NCBI RefSeq assembly: GCF_001570485.1
Contig: NZ_BCTA01000022.1
Span: 1-60,254, forward strand
Direction: 5' to 3'
Source: Mycolicibacterium novocastrense
GTDB taxonomy: Bacteria; Actinomycetota; Actinomycetes; Mycobacteriales; Mycobacteriaceae
Length of the DNA stretch: 60,254 bases
Shown one piece after another: positions 42,932 through 54,090 of the stretch. Under the pieces are notes generated by a model. That model saw only the letters and a list, made by a program, of their open reading frames with translations. It did no database searches and had not been told where the DNA came from. Within the stretch, counting starts at the first letter, position 1; every line of letters starts with the position of its first letter. The position numbers were made by a program, and so were the translations under genes.

Positions 42932-43636
42932 ATGGGCACGTCTATGAGGGCCGGCATCGTCGCGGTCGCGGCCGTGGCACTCGGGCTCGGCCTTGCCGGC
43001 TGCAGCTCGGACACCGAGGGTGAGGCGGCGTCGGATACAACGACCTCAGAACCCACCACCACATCGGAAACCAGCGCCTCGCCCGCACCAACCACGTCGC
43101 CTCAAGCGCAAGGCGCCAACTACACGATCGTCGACTACATCCGCGAGAACGACATCACGGAGACCCCGGTCAAGCGCGGCGACCCCGGTTCGCCCACCAT
43201 CGACCTGCCGTTCCCACCCGGCTGGAGCGATGCCGGGCCGCGCACACCCGAATGGGCCTGGGGCGCGATAGTTTCCGATGACCCCGCCATGGCCGAGGAC
43301 CCTCCGACCATCATCGCGCTGGTGTCGAAGCTGACCGGTAACGTCGACCCGGCGAAGATCCTCGAATTCGCTCCCGGCGAGATCAAGAACCTACCCGGAT
43401 ATGATGGGGCACAGGAAGGTTCACCGTCCACGCTCTCCGATTTCGAAGCGGTGCAGATCGGCGGCACCTACACCAAAGACGGTGTGCTACGGGCGATCGC
43501 ACAGAAGACCGTCGTCATCCCCGGGCAAGACGGGCTGTATGTCCTGCAACTCAACGCCGACGGTCGCGAGGATCAGATGATGGCCCTGATGGACGCGACG
43601 TCCGTCATCGACGAACAAACCAAGATCACGCCCTGA
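42932..43636 (+). CDS. LpqN-family lipoprotein
   Basis: The 234-residue lipoprotein has a signal ending in the lipobox LAGC (Cys about 24). A Thr/Ser-rich linker precedes the LpqN domain (YTIVDYIRENDITETPV onwards). It is a paralogue of the LpqT-like gene at 7617. GGAGGAG is five bases upstream of the ATG at 42932. It converges on the aroE-like gene, one base from its stop. Confidence 0.85.
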   Translation: MGTSMRAGIVAVAAVALGLGLAGCSSDTEGEAASDTTTSEPTTTSETSASPAPTTSPQAQGANYTIVDYIRENDITETPVKRGDPGSPTIDLPFPPGWSDAGPRTPEWAWGAIVSDDPAMAEDPPTIIALVSKLTGNVDPAKILEFAPGEIKNLPGYDGAQEGSPSTLSDFEAVQIGGTYTKDGVLRAIAQKTVVIPGQDGLYVLQLNADGREDQMMALMDATSVIDEQTKITP

Positions 43637-43637
43637 C

Positions 43638-44455
43638 TCAAGCGCGCGAGACCGCGGACGCGGCCATGACCTGTTCGTCCGTCGGCCGAACCCCGGTGTA
43701 ACGCTCGAACTGCTCGGCGGCCTGCAGCGCGATCACCTCAGCTCCGGTGATCACGCCGACGCCCGCCTCGCGCGCGGCCTTGATGAGCGGTGTCTCGGAC
43801 GGCATCGCGACCACATCGAACACGGTGTGCGCGTTGGCGACAGCCTCTTCGCCGAAGGCGATTCCGGTGGCCTCGGGACCACCGGCCATCCCTACGGGGG
43901 TGACGTTGACCAGTACGTCCGCGGTGCGCGCACCGACCTCGGAGCGGTACTCGTAGCCGAGCCTGTCTGCGAGCGAACGTCCGGTCTCGGCATTGCGGGC
44001 CGCAATGGTGCCGCGGTCGAATCCGGCGTCGCAGAACGCGGCCGCAACCGCACCGGCCATCCCACCGCTGCCGTACACGAGTACGGACTGCGACGGCTGC
44101 AATCCGTGTGCGGCGATGAGAGCCTGCACGGCAAGGTAATCGGTGTTCGATGCGGTGAGCCGACCGTCGTCGTTGACGATCGTGTTCACGGCGCCAATGG
44201 AGCGGGCCGACTGCTCGATCTCGTCGACCAGCGCCAGCACATCGTGTTTGAACGGCATCGACACCGAACAGCCGCGGATGCCCAGTGCCCGCACCCCTCC
44301 GATCGCCGCCGCGATATCCGTTGTGGTGAAGGCCTTGTAGATGAAGTCGAGGCCCAGCAGATCGTAGAGGTAGTTGTGGAACCGGGTACCGATGTTGCTC
44401 GGCCGGCCCGCCAGCGAAATGCACAGCCTGGTGTCCTTGGACAGCGGAACCCGCA

Positions 44456-44456
<1 letters not shown>
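43638..44456 (-). CDS. Shikimate dehydrogenase-like oxidoreductase
   Basis: The 272-residue AroE-family protein has the catalytic Lys in MPFKHD, NTDY for substrate binding, the dinucleotide motif YGSGGMAGA and NVTPVGM. The usual N-terminal substrate motif with two Ser residues is replaced by AGRPSNIGTRFHN, so the substrate may not be shikimate. It shares one base with the upstream acetyltransferase stop (TGATG), so translation is coupled. A second true aroE is expected elsewhere in the genome. Confidence 0.85.
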
Positions 44457-45808
<1,352 letters not shown>

Positions 45809-46429
45809 ATGGCCGAGTACACACTGCCTGACCTTGACTACGACTACGGCGCCCTGGAGCCGCACATCTCGGGCCAGATCAACGAGATCCATCACAGTAA
45901 GCACCACGCCACCTACGTGAAGGGCGTCAACGACGCGATCGCCAAACTCGAAGAGGCCCGCGCCAACGGCGACCATGCCGCAATCTTCCTCAACGAGAAG
46001 AACCTCGCGTTCCACCTCGGTGGGCACGTCAACCACACGATCTGGTGGAAGAACCTCTCACCGAACGGCGGCGACAAGCCGACCGGAGAGCTGGCCGCCG
46101 CGATCGACGACCAGTTCGGGTCGTTCGACAAATTCCAGGCGCAGTTCGCCGCTGCCGCCAACGGCCTGCAGGGCTCGGGCTGGGGCGTACTCGGTTATGA
46201 CAGCCTCGGGCAGCGGCTGCTCACCTTCCAGCTCTATGACCAGCAGGCCAACGTCCCGCTGGGCATCATCCCCCTGCTGCAGGTCGATATGTGGGAGCAC
46301 GCGTACTACCTGCAGTACAAGAACGTGAAAGCCGATTACGTCAAGGCATTCTGGAACGTGGTCAATTGGGAGGACGTCCAGAACCGGTTCGCCGCGGCCA
46401 CCAGCAAGGCATCCGGGCTCATCTTCTAG
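45809..46429 (+). CDS. sodA: Superoxide dismutase, Mn-type
   Basis: The 206-residue Fe/Mn-family SOD has metal ligands His28, His76, Asp160 (DMWEH) and His164. Residue 145 is Gln; in the iron enzyme of M. tuberculosis it is His, and that position is known to influence metal choice, so manganese is predicted. There is no classical signal peptide; mycobacterial SodA is exported by another route. AAAGGAAG precedes the ATG. Confidence 0.96.
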   Translation: MAEYTLPDLDYDYGALEPHISGQINEIHHSKHHATYVKGVNDAIAKLEEARANGDHAAIFLNEKNLAFHLGGHVNHTIWWKNLSPNGGDKPTGELAAAIDDQFGSFDKFQAQFAAAANGLQGSGWGVLGYDSLGQRLLTFQLYDQQANVPLGIIPLLQVDMWEHAYYLQYKNVKADYVKAFWNVVNWEDVQNRFAAATSKASGLIF

Positions 46430-46483
46430 TCTCTAGCGGGGCGGCCTTGCGTGCCGCCACGGCGACGATGGAGGCACTTGCCG

Positions 46484-47284
46484 ATGAGCAACGGTCAGTT
46501 CAGCACTCACACAGAGCTTTTCGACCTCACCGGCAAGCGCGCCATCGTGACCGGTGGCACGAGCGGCATCGGGGTGATGATGAGCCGCGGGCTGCTGCAG
46601 GCCGGCGCCAGCGTGGTGATCAGCTCGCGAAAGGCCGACGCATGCGAACGCGCGCAGGCCGAACTGTCCCGGTTCGGCGATGTGCGGGCCATTCCCGCCG
46701 ACCTCTCACGACACGACGAGTGCATCCGGCTGGCCGAGGAGGTGACCGGCGGCGGCGAGCCGCTGCACATCCTCGTCAACAACGCGGGGGCCACATGGGG
46801 CGAGCCGCTGGAGAGTTTCCCCGATTCCGCGTGGGACAAGATCCTCAACGTCAACGTCAAGTCGCCGTTCTGGCTCGTTCAGGCGCTGCTGCCCGCACTT
46901 CGCGCCGCCGGCACCGCAGATGACCCCGCCCGAGTCATCAACCTCGGCAGCGTCGACGGCATTCGGGTCCCCGAGTTGCCGACGTATTCCTACAGCAGCA
47001 GCAAGGCAGCGGTGCATCATCTCACCCGTGTGCTCGCCCGCGAGCTGGGGCCGCAGCACATCACCGTCAATGCCGTTGCACCAGGCGCATTCCCGTCGAA
47101 GATGATGGCCGCGACGCTCGACGCGTTCGGCGACCAGATCGCGGCGTCGGCGCCGCTGCGCCGGATCGGGCGCGACGACGACATGGCCGGCATCGCGGTC
47201 TTTCTCGCCAGCCGGGCGGGCGCCTTCCTCACCGGCGCGGTCATTCCCGTCGACGGCGGGCTCGCGACGACCGCGAGCAAGTAG
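46484..47284 (+). CDS. Short-chain dehydrogenase/reductase
   Basis: The 266-residue SDR has TGGTSGIG, NNAG, SVDG-x-YSYSSSK (catalytic Ser and YxxxK) and the C-terminal GAVIPVDGG. The layout is that of classical FabG/gluconate-dehydrogenase-type SDRs. ATG at 46484 is chosen; GGAGG lies about ten bases upstream. Substrate unknown. Confidence 0.88.
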   Translation: MSNGQFSTHTELFDLTGKRAIVTGGTSGIGVMMSRGLLQAGASVVISSRKADACERAQAELSRFGDVRAIPADLSRHDECIRLAEEVTGGGEPLHILVNNAGATWGEPLESFPDSAWDKILNVNVKSPFWLVQALLPALRAAGTADDPARVINLGSVDGIRVPELPTYSYSSSKAAVHHLTRVLARELGPQHITVNAVAPGAFPSKMMAATLDAFGDQIAASAPLRRIGRDDDMAGIAVFLASRAGAFLTGAVIPVDGGLATTASK

Positions 47285-47470
47285 CCGAACGCGCGGGCGA
47301 CGGTGCAGCGAGGCAGAGCTGTCTGCTCAACAAAGAGGTTGACCCCGCCGACCGCCTCGCGGGCGACACCGATGCAACCCTCACCGATCGCCGCCCACTG
47401 CCGCGATCTGTGCCCCGCCTCGCGGGAATGTAAACGACGATTCGGCGCGATATCGCTATCGAATTCGCCT

Positions 47471-47824
47471 CTAGGCCGTGGTTTCCGTCGCCCCGAGGCG
47501 TAGATGCTCGATGTGATAGACGGCCTCGTCGAGGAGCTGAGCGACGTGGTTGTCGTAGAGCCGGTAGACAACGCTGCGACCGTTGCGGTCACCCGCGACC
47601 AGTCCGAGTGCGCGTAGGAGCCGGAGCTGGTGAGACACCGCCGGCTGCTCCATTCCCACCGCGGTCGATAACTCCCCCACTGAACAGGGCGACTGGCGTA
47701 GTCGGGTGAGGATCATCAAGCGGTTGGGCGAAGCGAGGGCTTGCAACGTCTCGGCGATCTTGCCCGCCGAGGCGGGGTCGAGCGTGGCCGGTGGCGTCAC
47801 CCTGCCGTCGACTCCGTGCCCCAT
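47471..47824 (-). CDS. nmtR: ArsR-family Ni/Co sensor NmtR
   Basis: The 117-residue repressor has MEQPAVSHQLRLLRALGLV as recognition helix region. The alpha-5 metal motif is DNHVAQLLDEAVYHIEHLRLG. His3, Asp91, His93, His104 and His107, the nickel ligands of M. tuberculosis NmtR, fall at identical positions. It is divergent from a P1B-4 ATPase across a perfect 20-bp palindrome, the expected operator. Confidence 0.93.
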   Translation of the reverse strand: MGHGVDGRVTPPATLDPASAGKIAETLQALASPNRLMILTRLRQSPCSVGELSTAVGMEQPAVSHQLRLLRALGLVAGDRNGRSVVYRLYDNHVAQLLDEAVYHIEHLRLGATETTA

Positions 47825-47861
47825 GCTGTCAATTGAAGCATGGCCGTCCGGCCGATGACAT

Positions 47862-47881
47862 ACATGTAGAGTTCTACATGT
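47862..47881. promoter_or_regulatory. NmtR operator palindrome
   Basis: ACATGTAGA-GT-TCTACATGT is a perfect 20-bp dyad between nmtR and the ATPase gene. It lies one base before the TAGATG -10-like hexamer (47883-47888) of the ATPase promoter, so apo-NmtR binding would block RNA polymerase. Confidence 0.8.
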
Positions 47882-47893
47882 TTAGATGTGGTC

Positions 47894-49864
47894 ATGATAC
47901 GCGTTTCGGAAGATGCCTCGAGGACCACCGCGACCGTGCCGACCGGACACGCATCGGCCGCCCACCCGACGCCGTTCGGGTTGACCAGCCTGTGGTCGGT
48001 GAGTTCGGTGCGGTGGGCGGTGGCCGCCCTCGGGTTGTTTCTGGCGGGGTTGGCAACGCAGTTGGCAGGCGGTCCGGCGTGGCTGTTTTGGGCCATGTAT
48101 CTGGCCTGCTACCTCACCGGCGGCTGGTTACCGGCGCGGGAAGGCGTGCAAGCGTTGCGGGACCGTACGCTCGATGTGGACCTGCTCATGGTGGTCGCGG
48201 CAATCGGCGCGGCGAGTATCGGCCAGATCTTCGACGGTGCACTGCTGATCGTCATCTTCGCCATATCGGGAGCGTTGGAGGACGCCGCGACAAAGCGCAC
48301 GCAGGACTCGGTCAAGGGACTGGTTGACCTGGCACCCGATCGTGCCGTTCGCATCGACTCCGACGGGTTCGAAGAAGCGGTCAACGCCGAGGACCTTGGC
48401 GTCGGTGACATCGTGAGCGTGCGGCCCGGTGAGCGACTCCCGGCCGACGGTGTCGTCGTCCTCGGTGCGTCCGACGTCGACCAGTCATCGGTCACGGGCG
48501 AACCGCTGCCGGTGAGCAAGTCGGTCGATGACGAGGTTTTCGCGGGGACGCTCAATGGGTCAGGCGCACTGCGCATCCTGGTCACCAAGGATCCGTCCGA
48601 CACCGTGGTCGCTCGCATCGTCGCCCTCGTCGCGGAGGCGTCGGCCACCAAAGCCAAAACGCAGCTGTTCATCGAAAAGATCGAACAGCGCTATTCCATC
48701 GGAGTCGTCGTCGCGACCCTCGCGCTGTTCACGATCCCGCTGCTGCTCGGTGCCGATCTCGCGTCCACGCTGCTCCGGGCGATGACATTCATGATCGTCG
48801 CGTCGCCATGCGCCGTGGTGTTGGCGACCATGCCGCCGCTGTTATCGGCCATCGCCACCGCCGGAAGAAACGGTGTACTGGTCAAATCGGCGATCGCGAT
48901 GGAACACCTCGCCGACGTCACCCGGGTCGCGATCGACAAGACGGGCACATTGACAACGGGCGCACCGCAACTCACCAATGTCACAACGCTCGACAGCCAC
49001 TACGCCGAGGACGACGTGCTGCGAATCGCGGCAGGCGCAGAGCAGTTCAGCGAGCACCCGCTCGGTCGCGCGATCGTCGAAGCCGCCCGGATCCGCGGTC
49101 TCGTACCGGCCGGCACCACCGACTTCCGGGCGCTACCCGGTCGCGGCGTGCGCGCGCGTCTCTCGGGCCAGACGGTCGAAGTGCTGAGCGCGCAATCACT
49201 TTCGGTCACCAGCCCAGTCGTCGATCATCTGGAGAGCCGAGGAACCACCGTCGTCGTGGTCACCGTCGATGGCACGGCGATCGGAGTGCTCGGCCTCGAC
49301 GACACCGTGCGGCCCGATGCCGACAAAGTTGTGCGCGACATAGCCGGGCTCACATCGAAGCCACCGGTCCTGTTGACCGGCGATTCGAGGCGTGCGGCAG
49401 AACACTTGGCGGTCGGAGTCGGCATCATGGATGTACGCGCCGACCTGCTGCCCGATGACAAAGTCGCCGCTGTGCGGGGGTTGCAGGCCGACGGCGAGCG
49501 CGTCCTGTTCGTTGGCGACGGGATCAACGACGCACCCGCCATGGTTGCCGCACACGGCTCGATAGCGATGGGGCGCAACGGAGCCGACCTCACCCTGGAA
49601 ACGGCCGACGTCGTTACGGTCCGTGACGAGCTCGCGACGGTCCCTGCCGTGGTGGCGTTGGCGCGTCGGGCGCGTCGTATCGTGATCGCCAACCTCGCCA
49701 TCGCAGCGACGTTCATCGCGGTGCTGGTGTTGTGGGATGTGTTCGGCCATCTTCCCCTGCCGCTCGGCGTGGCGGGTCATGAGGGGTCGACGATCATCGT
49801 CGCACTGAACGGGCTGCGCCTGCTGAGCAATCGTGCTTGGCGGAAGGCCTCGGCCCTGACCTGA
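47894..49864 (+). CDS. ctpJ: P1B-4 nickel/cobalt-exporting ATPase (CtpJ/NmtA-like)
   Basis: This P-type ATPase of 656 residues has the SPC metal motif of transmembrane helix 4, the phosphorylation loop DKTGTLTTG, the TGE loop VTGEPLPVSK, GDGINDAP, and HEGST in the last helices, a P1B-4 signature. There is no N-terminal heavy-metal domain. Pairing with NmtR supports Ni/Co efflux. ATG at 47894 is chosen because TAGATG lies five bases upstream; a GTG two codons earlier is possible. The gene's stop is ten bases before the duplicated tRNA fragment. Confidence 0.93.
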   Translation: MIRVSEDASRTTATVPTGHASAAHPTPFGLTSLWSVSSVRWAVAALGLFLAGLATQLAGGPAWLFWAMYLACYLTGGWLPAREGVQALRDRTLDVDLLMVVAAIGAASIGQIFDGALLIVIFAISGALEDAATKRTQDSVKGLVDLAPDRAVRIDSDGFEEAVNAEDLGVGDIVSVRPGERLPADGVVVLGASDVDQSSVTGEPLPVSKSVDDEVFAGTLNGSGALRILVTKDPSDTVVARIVALVAEASATKAKTQLFIEKIEQRYSIGVVVATLALFTIPLLLGADLASTLLRAMTFMIVASPCAVVLATMPPLLSAIATAGRNGVLVKSAIAMEHLADVTRVAIDKTGTLTTGAPQLTNVTTLDSHYAEDDVLRIAAGAEQFSEHPLGRAIVEAARIRGLVPAGTTDFRALPGRGVRARLSGQTVEVLSAQSLSVTSPVVDHLESRGTTVVVVTVDGTAIGVLGLDDTVRPDADKVVRDIAGLTSKPPVLLTGDSRRAAEHLAVGVGIMDVRADLLPDDKVAAVRGLQADGERVLFVGDGINDAPAMVAAHGSIAMGRNGADLTLETADVVTVRDELATVPAVVALARRARRIVIANLAIAATFIAVLVLWDVFGHLPLPLGVAGHEGSTIIVALNGLRLLSNRAWRKASALT

Positions 49865-49873
49865 TCGAATTTG

Positions 49874-49896
49874 GTGGAGCTAAGGGGAATCGAACC
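49874..49896. repeat. Duplicated tRNA-Ala 3' end (distal att site)
   Basis: These 23 bases are identical to 54090-54112, the 3' part of the tRNA-Ala gene plus one base. The match ends at 49897, and the rest of the tRNA is not present. Such a fragment opposite an intact tRNA is the usual scar of site-specific integration into the tRNA 3' end. Confidence 0.9.
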
Positions 49897-50297
49897 TCAA
49901 AGCCCAGCCACCTCTGGAGAACGTGACTGCGCAAATGCGTCACCGAATCCACTCCGGACATCTCCGTCACCCAAGACAGCCCGAAACCTCTCCTTAAACG
50001 CTTCCTTACTGCTGCGGACAAACAAACGATCGACGAGGCGGCAACACCCTATGTGGCGGTGAATCCCTGCCATGCATTATTAGTCGGTAGGGACTCTCGC
50101 ATCCAACCGTCGTCACCGCCCTTTGCCGCCAGGGTCTTGTTGCGAAGTCGCCCCGGCTGGACCTGACGTTCGGTCGGCAACGACCAGTGGCTTGGTCGCC
50201 TAAGCTGACTGCATCGATCAAGTCGCATGTTGCCCCTGCTGGCTACCGCCGTTGTCAAAGCTGAGCAAGATTGCCTGCGCCATAGCACCGACGCGAT
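49897..50297. other. 401-bp gene-free edge of the island
   Basis: Only short unsupported reading frames are seen. One begins over the tRNA fragment and is a translation artefact. I looked for an integrase fragment and did not recognise one. Confidence 0.5.
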
Positions 50298-52850
50298 CTA
50301 TGCCTCGACCTTCACTTCGGCTGCGATCTGCTGCACGACAGGTGTCCACAGGTCGATTTCGACTTCAGGTGCCTCGATGCTGACGATCAGCGAATAGTCG
50401 ACTCCCTGATCGCTCTGGTCGAGCGCACGCCGATTCTTCCACCACCCCGCGACGGGATACACCGCAATAGCACCTTTGCTTGCCAGATCAATGGCAGCGC
50501 CCGACCAGATATCGGTGTGCACCGAACCGGCACTTTGTTGCTGATTAGCACCGAACAGCCATCCCGTCTCGGTGTCAAGCGATGGCGGTCGCTGCCCTTC
50601 CGCCCGTGCTCGAGTGTTAATTCGCTGACGAAATGTATCGACGCTGTCCTCCGGTCGTCGCGTCGCGAATCTCAAGCCGTGAGAGGGATATACGTATCTG
50701 CCCGTCCAACCGCGGCTTGAGGGATTGGGTTCTATAAAATAGGACAGCGTGACGCGTAGCCGCACTCGTACTTCGCCCAGCGCCGTCAACGCATCCGTGG
50801 GCCACGGGAGCTGATGTAAGTTCATCTCCCGTACCTTTCCGGCACTTCCGGCTTCCTGCTCGTACGGATGTATTCGCGCCTCAGCAATGAGGGTCAGGGC
50901 GTCTGCCGCACTGCGCAGGGCCCGTGCAGCGTCGGGCACGCCCATGCCGTATCGACGCAGCAACGTAGCGAGGCCGTACTTGCTGGACTCCAAGCCGAAG
51001 CGGCTTCGCATCGCTTCCGTCCACTGCGCGGAGTGGATGATGAGACCTCGTATGGTTTCGGGCTTGAGATCTGGGTAGGCGGCTGAGATATCAGCCGCGA
51101 TCGCCGCAACCTGTGCCGTCGCGGCCGACGTGTCGCGCGTTGTCGTGAAAAGATTCTGTCCTAATCCTTGAAGTCGTGTCGTGAGTAGCGCGAGGTTCGG
51201 AGGCGTATCGACACTAGTACCGTCCGGCGAAGCGGCTACGTTCCCGCCGTCTGCGACAACGTCGGGCTTAAATGGCCATTTCTTCCGGTCGAACACCACT
51301 GAAGTACGACTTACAGGGGCGAGCTCACCGCGGGGCGCAATTGGTATGTAACCTTCGAATCCAGTTGGCGCGCCGGCCATGTCGTCATGGGCAGAGTAGG
51401 CGCCTACCGTAAGCGCGTTCCATGATTGGGCGGGATCTTCGACGGGTTCTACATCGCTCCGGGCGAGGTGGTCGTCGCTGGCTCTGACATCTCTTATGTT
51501 GCCGGCTGAGACAACGAATAGTCGTGGTCGGCGCGGTTCATCACGATCAAGATAGGTGAACTCGGGGTCAGTGTCGTCGATCGCTCTGCCGAAGGCGAGC
51601 GCGTCGATGGCTGCTGACCAGGAGGTCGGCCGGCCACCTTCATGTCGTTCGGTCGGTTCGGAGTCGTCGGCGATTGGTTCTGGCCTAGGCGCGGTCACGG
51701 CCAGCATGAAGACACGGGTACGGTCGGCCGCCTCGATCTCGGGGCGGTCGACTGAGCGAGCAGTGATGGCGCCATAGAGATCGCGATCGTTGGCACCTGC
51801 ATCGGGTAAAAACTTCACGGATTCCAAGCGATGCGCAAGTTGGATTGAGTGATTGTCAGAAATAGCAGCTTGAAGATCTCCGTAGAGCGCGAGACCTGCC
51901 ATTTCGGTGCCGTGCGGATGTACAGGCTGCAGTTGCCAACTTGCGTCAGCGACATGGACATCGGACGCGTCAAGTGACGCGGCTAGCAAGGGATGACTAT
52001 CTTGCACACCCGTGTCGAGGACGCACACTACCGGGGCGTTCTTACCGGCGGGATGCAGGCGGTTCAGTAGATCTTGCGCCCAGGGCATCTGCTCCGATAC
52101 TGGCAGCTCCGCAAGAAAACTTGCCACGTCATGCGGTCGACGCAACTCAGCGATGTCATCGAGCGACTCGAACGTCTGCGAAAGCTCATCGGCTGTCGCC
52201 TGCAGCAGCACGACGGTCCGATCCCCGAATCCGAGGTAGTGGTGGCTGGTAGGCAACTGTCGATGTGCCGCGAACGCGGTGAATCGGATGCGCTCCTGAC
52301 CATCGCGGTTACGTAACCACACCTCCCACCATCGCAATTCAGATAGATCATCCGGGAACAAGGTGTCTGGGTCGGTCCACAGCTCCCGAATCGTCGCGCG
52401 GCGAATGGACTGGATGCCTTCGACGAGCGCAGCGTGCCGCACCTTATCGCTCGTCGCTGTCTCGGTGTAAGTCGAAAGACGTTTGAGGAAGTACTCCTTC
52501 TTGCCGTCGGGTATGTAGACAGTCGCCATTTGAACTGCGCCGTCCTCGGTCTCGACATCGCGTACGGCAAGCAGCTCAGGCTGTTCGCCCGAGGACTGCG
52601 GGTCGAGACTCTCCAGTGCAAGGTCGAGACCCGGGAAAGACACGAAAGTTATGTATGTTCCGGCGGTTTCCGGTTCATCGACTGCGGGAGCCAACGCATC
52701 CCGCAACTCCTGAGTGAGCCGACGTCCGTGACCTGCCCGGTCTCCGGTGAACGACTCCTTTTCGGTTCCGCCGCCGCCTGCCGCGAGTGTGAATGGCTCG
52801 GATGTTGGGAGAGCTCGCACCACGATGTGCGGCCTATCACGTTCAGCCAT
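50298..52850 (-). CDS. S8 subtilisin-like serine peptidase (island)
   Basis: The 850-residue protein has no signal peptide. An N-terminal domain of about 265 residues precedes the subtilase core. Asp279 is in VCVLDTGVQD, His313 in HPHGTEMAG, Asn451 in VVSAGN and Ser575 in RDTSAATAQ; this is a complete triad with an atypical Ser motif. A beta-rich C-terminal domain follows. It begins five bases after the AAA ATPase stop, so the pair is one operon. Base composition is lower in GC than the neighbouring core genes (a sampled 60-base line is 55% versus 73%). Cytoplasmic action, activated or fed by the ATPase, is inferred. Confidence 0.9.
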   Translation of the reverse strand: MAERDRPHIVVRALPTSEPFTLAAGGGGTEKESFTGDRAGHGRRLTQELRDALAPAVDEPETAGTYITFVSFPGLDLALESLDPQSSGEQPELLAVRDVETEDGAVQMATVYIPDGKKEYFLKRLSTYTETATSDKVRHAALVEGIQSIRRATIRELWTDPDTLFPDDLSELRWWEVWLRNRDGQERIRFTAFAAHRQLPTSHHYLGFGDRTVVLLQATADELSQTFESLDDIAELRRPHDVASFLAELPVSEQMPWAQDLLNRLHPAGKNAPVVCVLDTGVQDSHPLLAASLDASDVHVADASWQLQPVHPHGTEMAGLALYGDLQAAISDNHSIQLAHRLESVKFLPDAGANDRDLYGAITARSVDRPEIEAADRTRVFMLAVTAPRPEPIADDSEPTERHEGGRPTSWSAAIDALAFGRAIDDTDPEFTYLDRDEPRRPRLFVVSAGNIRDVRASDDHLARSDVEPVEDPAQSWNALTVGAYSAHDDMAGAPTGFEGYIPIAPRGELAPVSRTSVVFDRKKWPFKPDVVADGGNVAASPDGTSVDTPPNLALLTTRLQGLGQNLFTTTRDTSAATAQVAAIAADISAAYPDLKPETIRGLIIHSAQWTEAMRSRFGLESSKYGLATLLRRYGMGVPDAARALRSAADALTLIAEARIHPYEQEAGSAGKVREMNLHQLPWPTDALTALGEVRVRLRVTLSYFIEPNPSSRGWTGRYVYPSHGLRFATRRPEDSVDTFRQRINTRARAEGQRPPSLDTETGWLFGANQQQSAGSVHTDIWSGAAIDLASKGAIAVYPVAGWWKNRRALDQSDQGVDYSLIVSIEAPEVEIDLWTPVVQQIAAEVKVEA

Positions 52851-52855
52851 GCTGC

Positions 52856-53854
52856 CTATGAAGTCGATTCGCGCCGCGTTCTTGTCCGCGGGCGCTCTTT
52901 GAGCGCCGCCACGAGATCCTCAGTCAGGATGCGGTTTCGGCCCGAGAGCACGGTCCGCTTCGCTGCATTTTCGGCAGCGGTCGTAATCTCGGCGTGACTG
53001 AGGCCCCGAGCAGCATCTATTACGCGCTTCCAGCTCACGTTGGCATTGAGGAAGGCGGCAAGCCGATTACTGATCACTGCGCGAACCCCCTCGTCATCTG
53101 GCAGTGCGAAATCCATGACTGTGTCGAACCGCCGCAAGAGCGCATTGTCAAGCAGTTGCGGATGGTTCGTCGCAGCGATCACAACGCTTTCTGACTGGTC
53201 TTCCTCCAAGAATTGAAGAAACGAATTGAGCACGCGACGAATCTCTCCGACGTCGTTTGATGCCGCGCGATCACCAGCGAGCGCATCCACCTCGTCGAAA
53301 AGATAGACACCTTTCGTTTCAACAAGCGCATCGAAAATCAGTCGCAGCTTGGCCGCGGTCTCGCCCATGAACTTGGTGATGATCGTGTCCAGTCTGATGG
53401 CGAACAGCGGCAGCCCGAGTTCGCCTGCAATGACCCGCGCAGTCGACGTCTTTCCTGTTCCCGGAGGGCCTATCAGAAGGACGCGACTGGCCGGGCGAAG
53501 GCCGTGGCGCCGCAGGACGTCACGTTGACGCTGTTCGAGCAGAATCTGTCGCAGTTGTTGGTCAAGGACGGGCGACAGAACAAGGTCACCGACGCGCGCG
53601 TCAGGGTAAGTGACAGTGAGCAGCGAGCCGAGCTCGCCGCGCGGTTGCGTCACGGGTACGACTGCGGCGACTCGCGACTGCGTCACTCCCCGCTCGCGCA
53701 GCTCATCGATCAGGTCACGAAGCTCCTGTGCAAACTTCGCTTGCCCGGCCCTGGCCGCCTTCGCCGCAACCTGCATAGCTACGGAATAGAACTGGGGATC
53801 GTCGCGGTCGGCATGACTCTTAACAAGCGCCTTAAGCTGGTCATTCGTTGCCAT
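52856..53854 (-). CDS. AAA-family ATPase (island)
   Basis: The 332-residue ATPase has an N-terminal helical domain (about 1-90) and one AAA module. Walker A is GPPGTGKTS, Walker B is VYLFDEVD, sensor 1 is AATNH, and LLRRFD provides the arginine finger. The module is of the FtsH/spastin/proteasomal-regulator class. It is the first gene of the pair and has GGAGGGAGG six bases before the ATG. It is the likely unfoldase or switch partner of the subtilase. Confidence 0.92.
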   Translation of the reverse strand: MATNDQLKALVKSHADRDDPQFYSVAMQVAAKAARAGQAKFAQELRDLIDELRERGVTQSRVAAVVPVTQPRGELGSLLTVTYPDARVGDLVLSPVLDQQLRQILLEQRQRDVLRRHGLRPASRVLLIGPPGTGKTSTARVIAGELGLPLFAIRLDTIITKFMGETAAKLRLIFDALVETKGVYLFDEVDALAGDRAASNDVGEIRRVLNSFLQFLEEDQSESVVIAATNHPQLLDNALLRRFDTVMDFALPDDEGVRAVISNRLAAFLNANVSWKRVIDAARGLSHAEITTAAENAAKRTVLSGRNRILTEDLVAALKERPRTRTRRESTS

Positions 53855-54090
53855 CGCCGACCTCCCTCCAGTTCATGGCGCCGTGACTAGGTCGGCAGAT
53901 CGTATGTGCAGTCTACCCAGGGGCGCAGCGCTATCAGGTGAAACCACGCCCGTGCAGCCCTGACACAGACTGAGACCGACGCGCAGCTTGCTATAGCTGC
54001 GGAGCAAAGCATGCTCGTCGTCACCGACAAAAGTCTGGAATTAAGAAACACCGAGGGGTTCGAGTAAGGACACTTGGCTGTCGATTTCTG

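Noticed and set aside
49871..50062. Short protein starting VELRGIEP over the tRNA fragment
   Set aside because: The N-terminus is the translation of an antisense tRNA 3' end, a known annotation artefact; the frame at 54090-54476 has the same origin.
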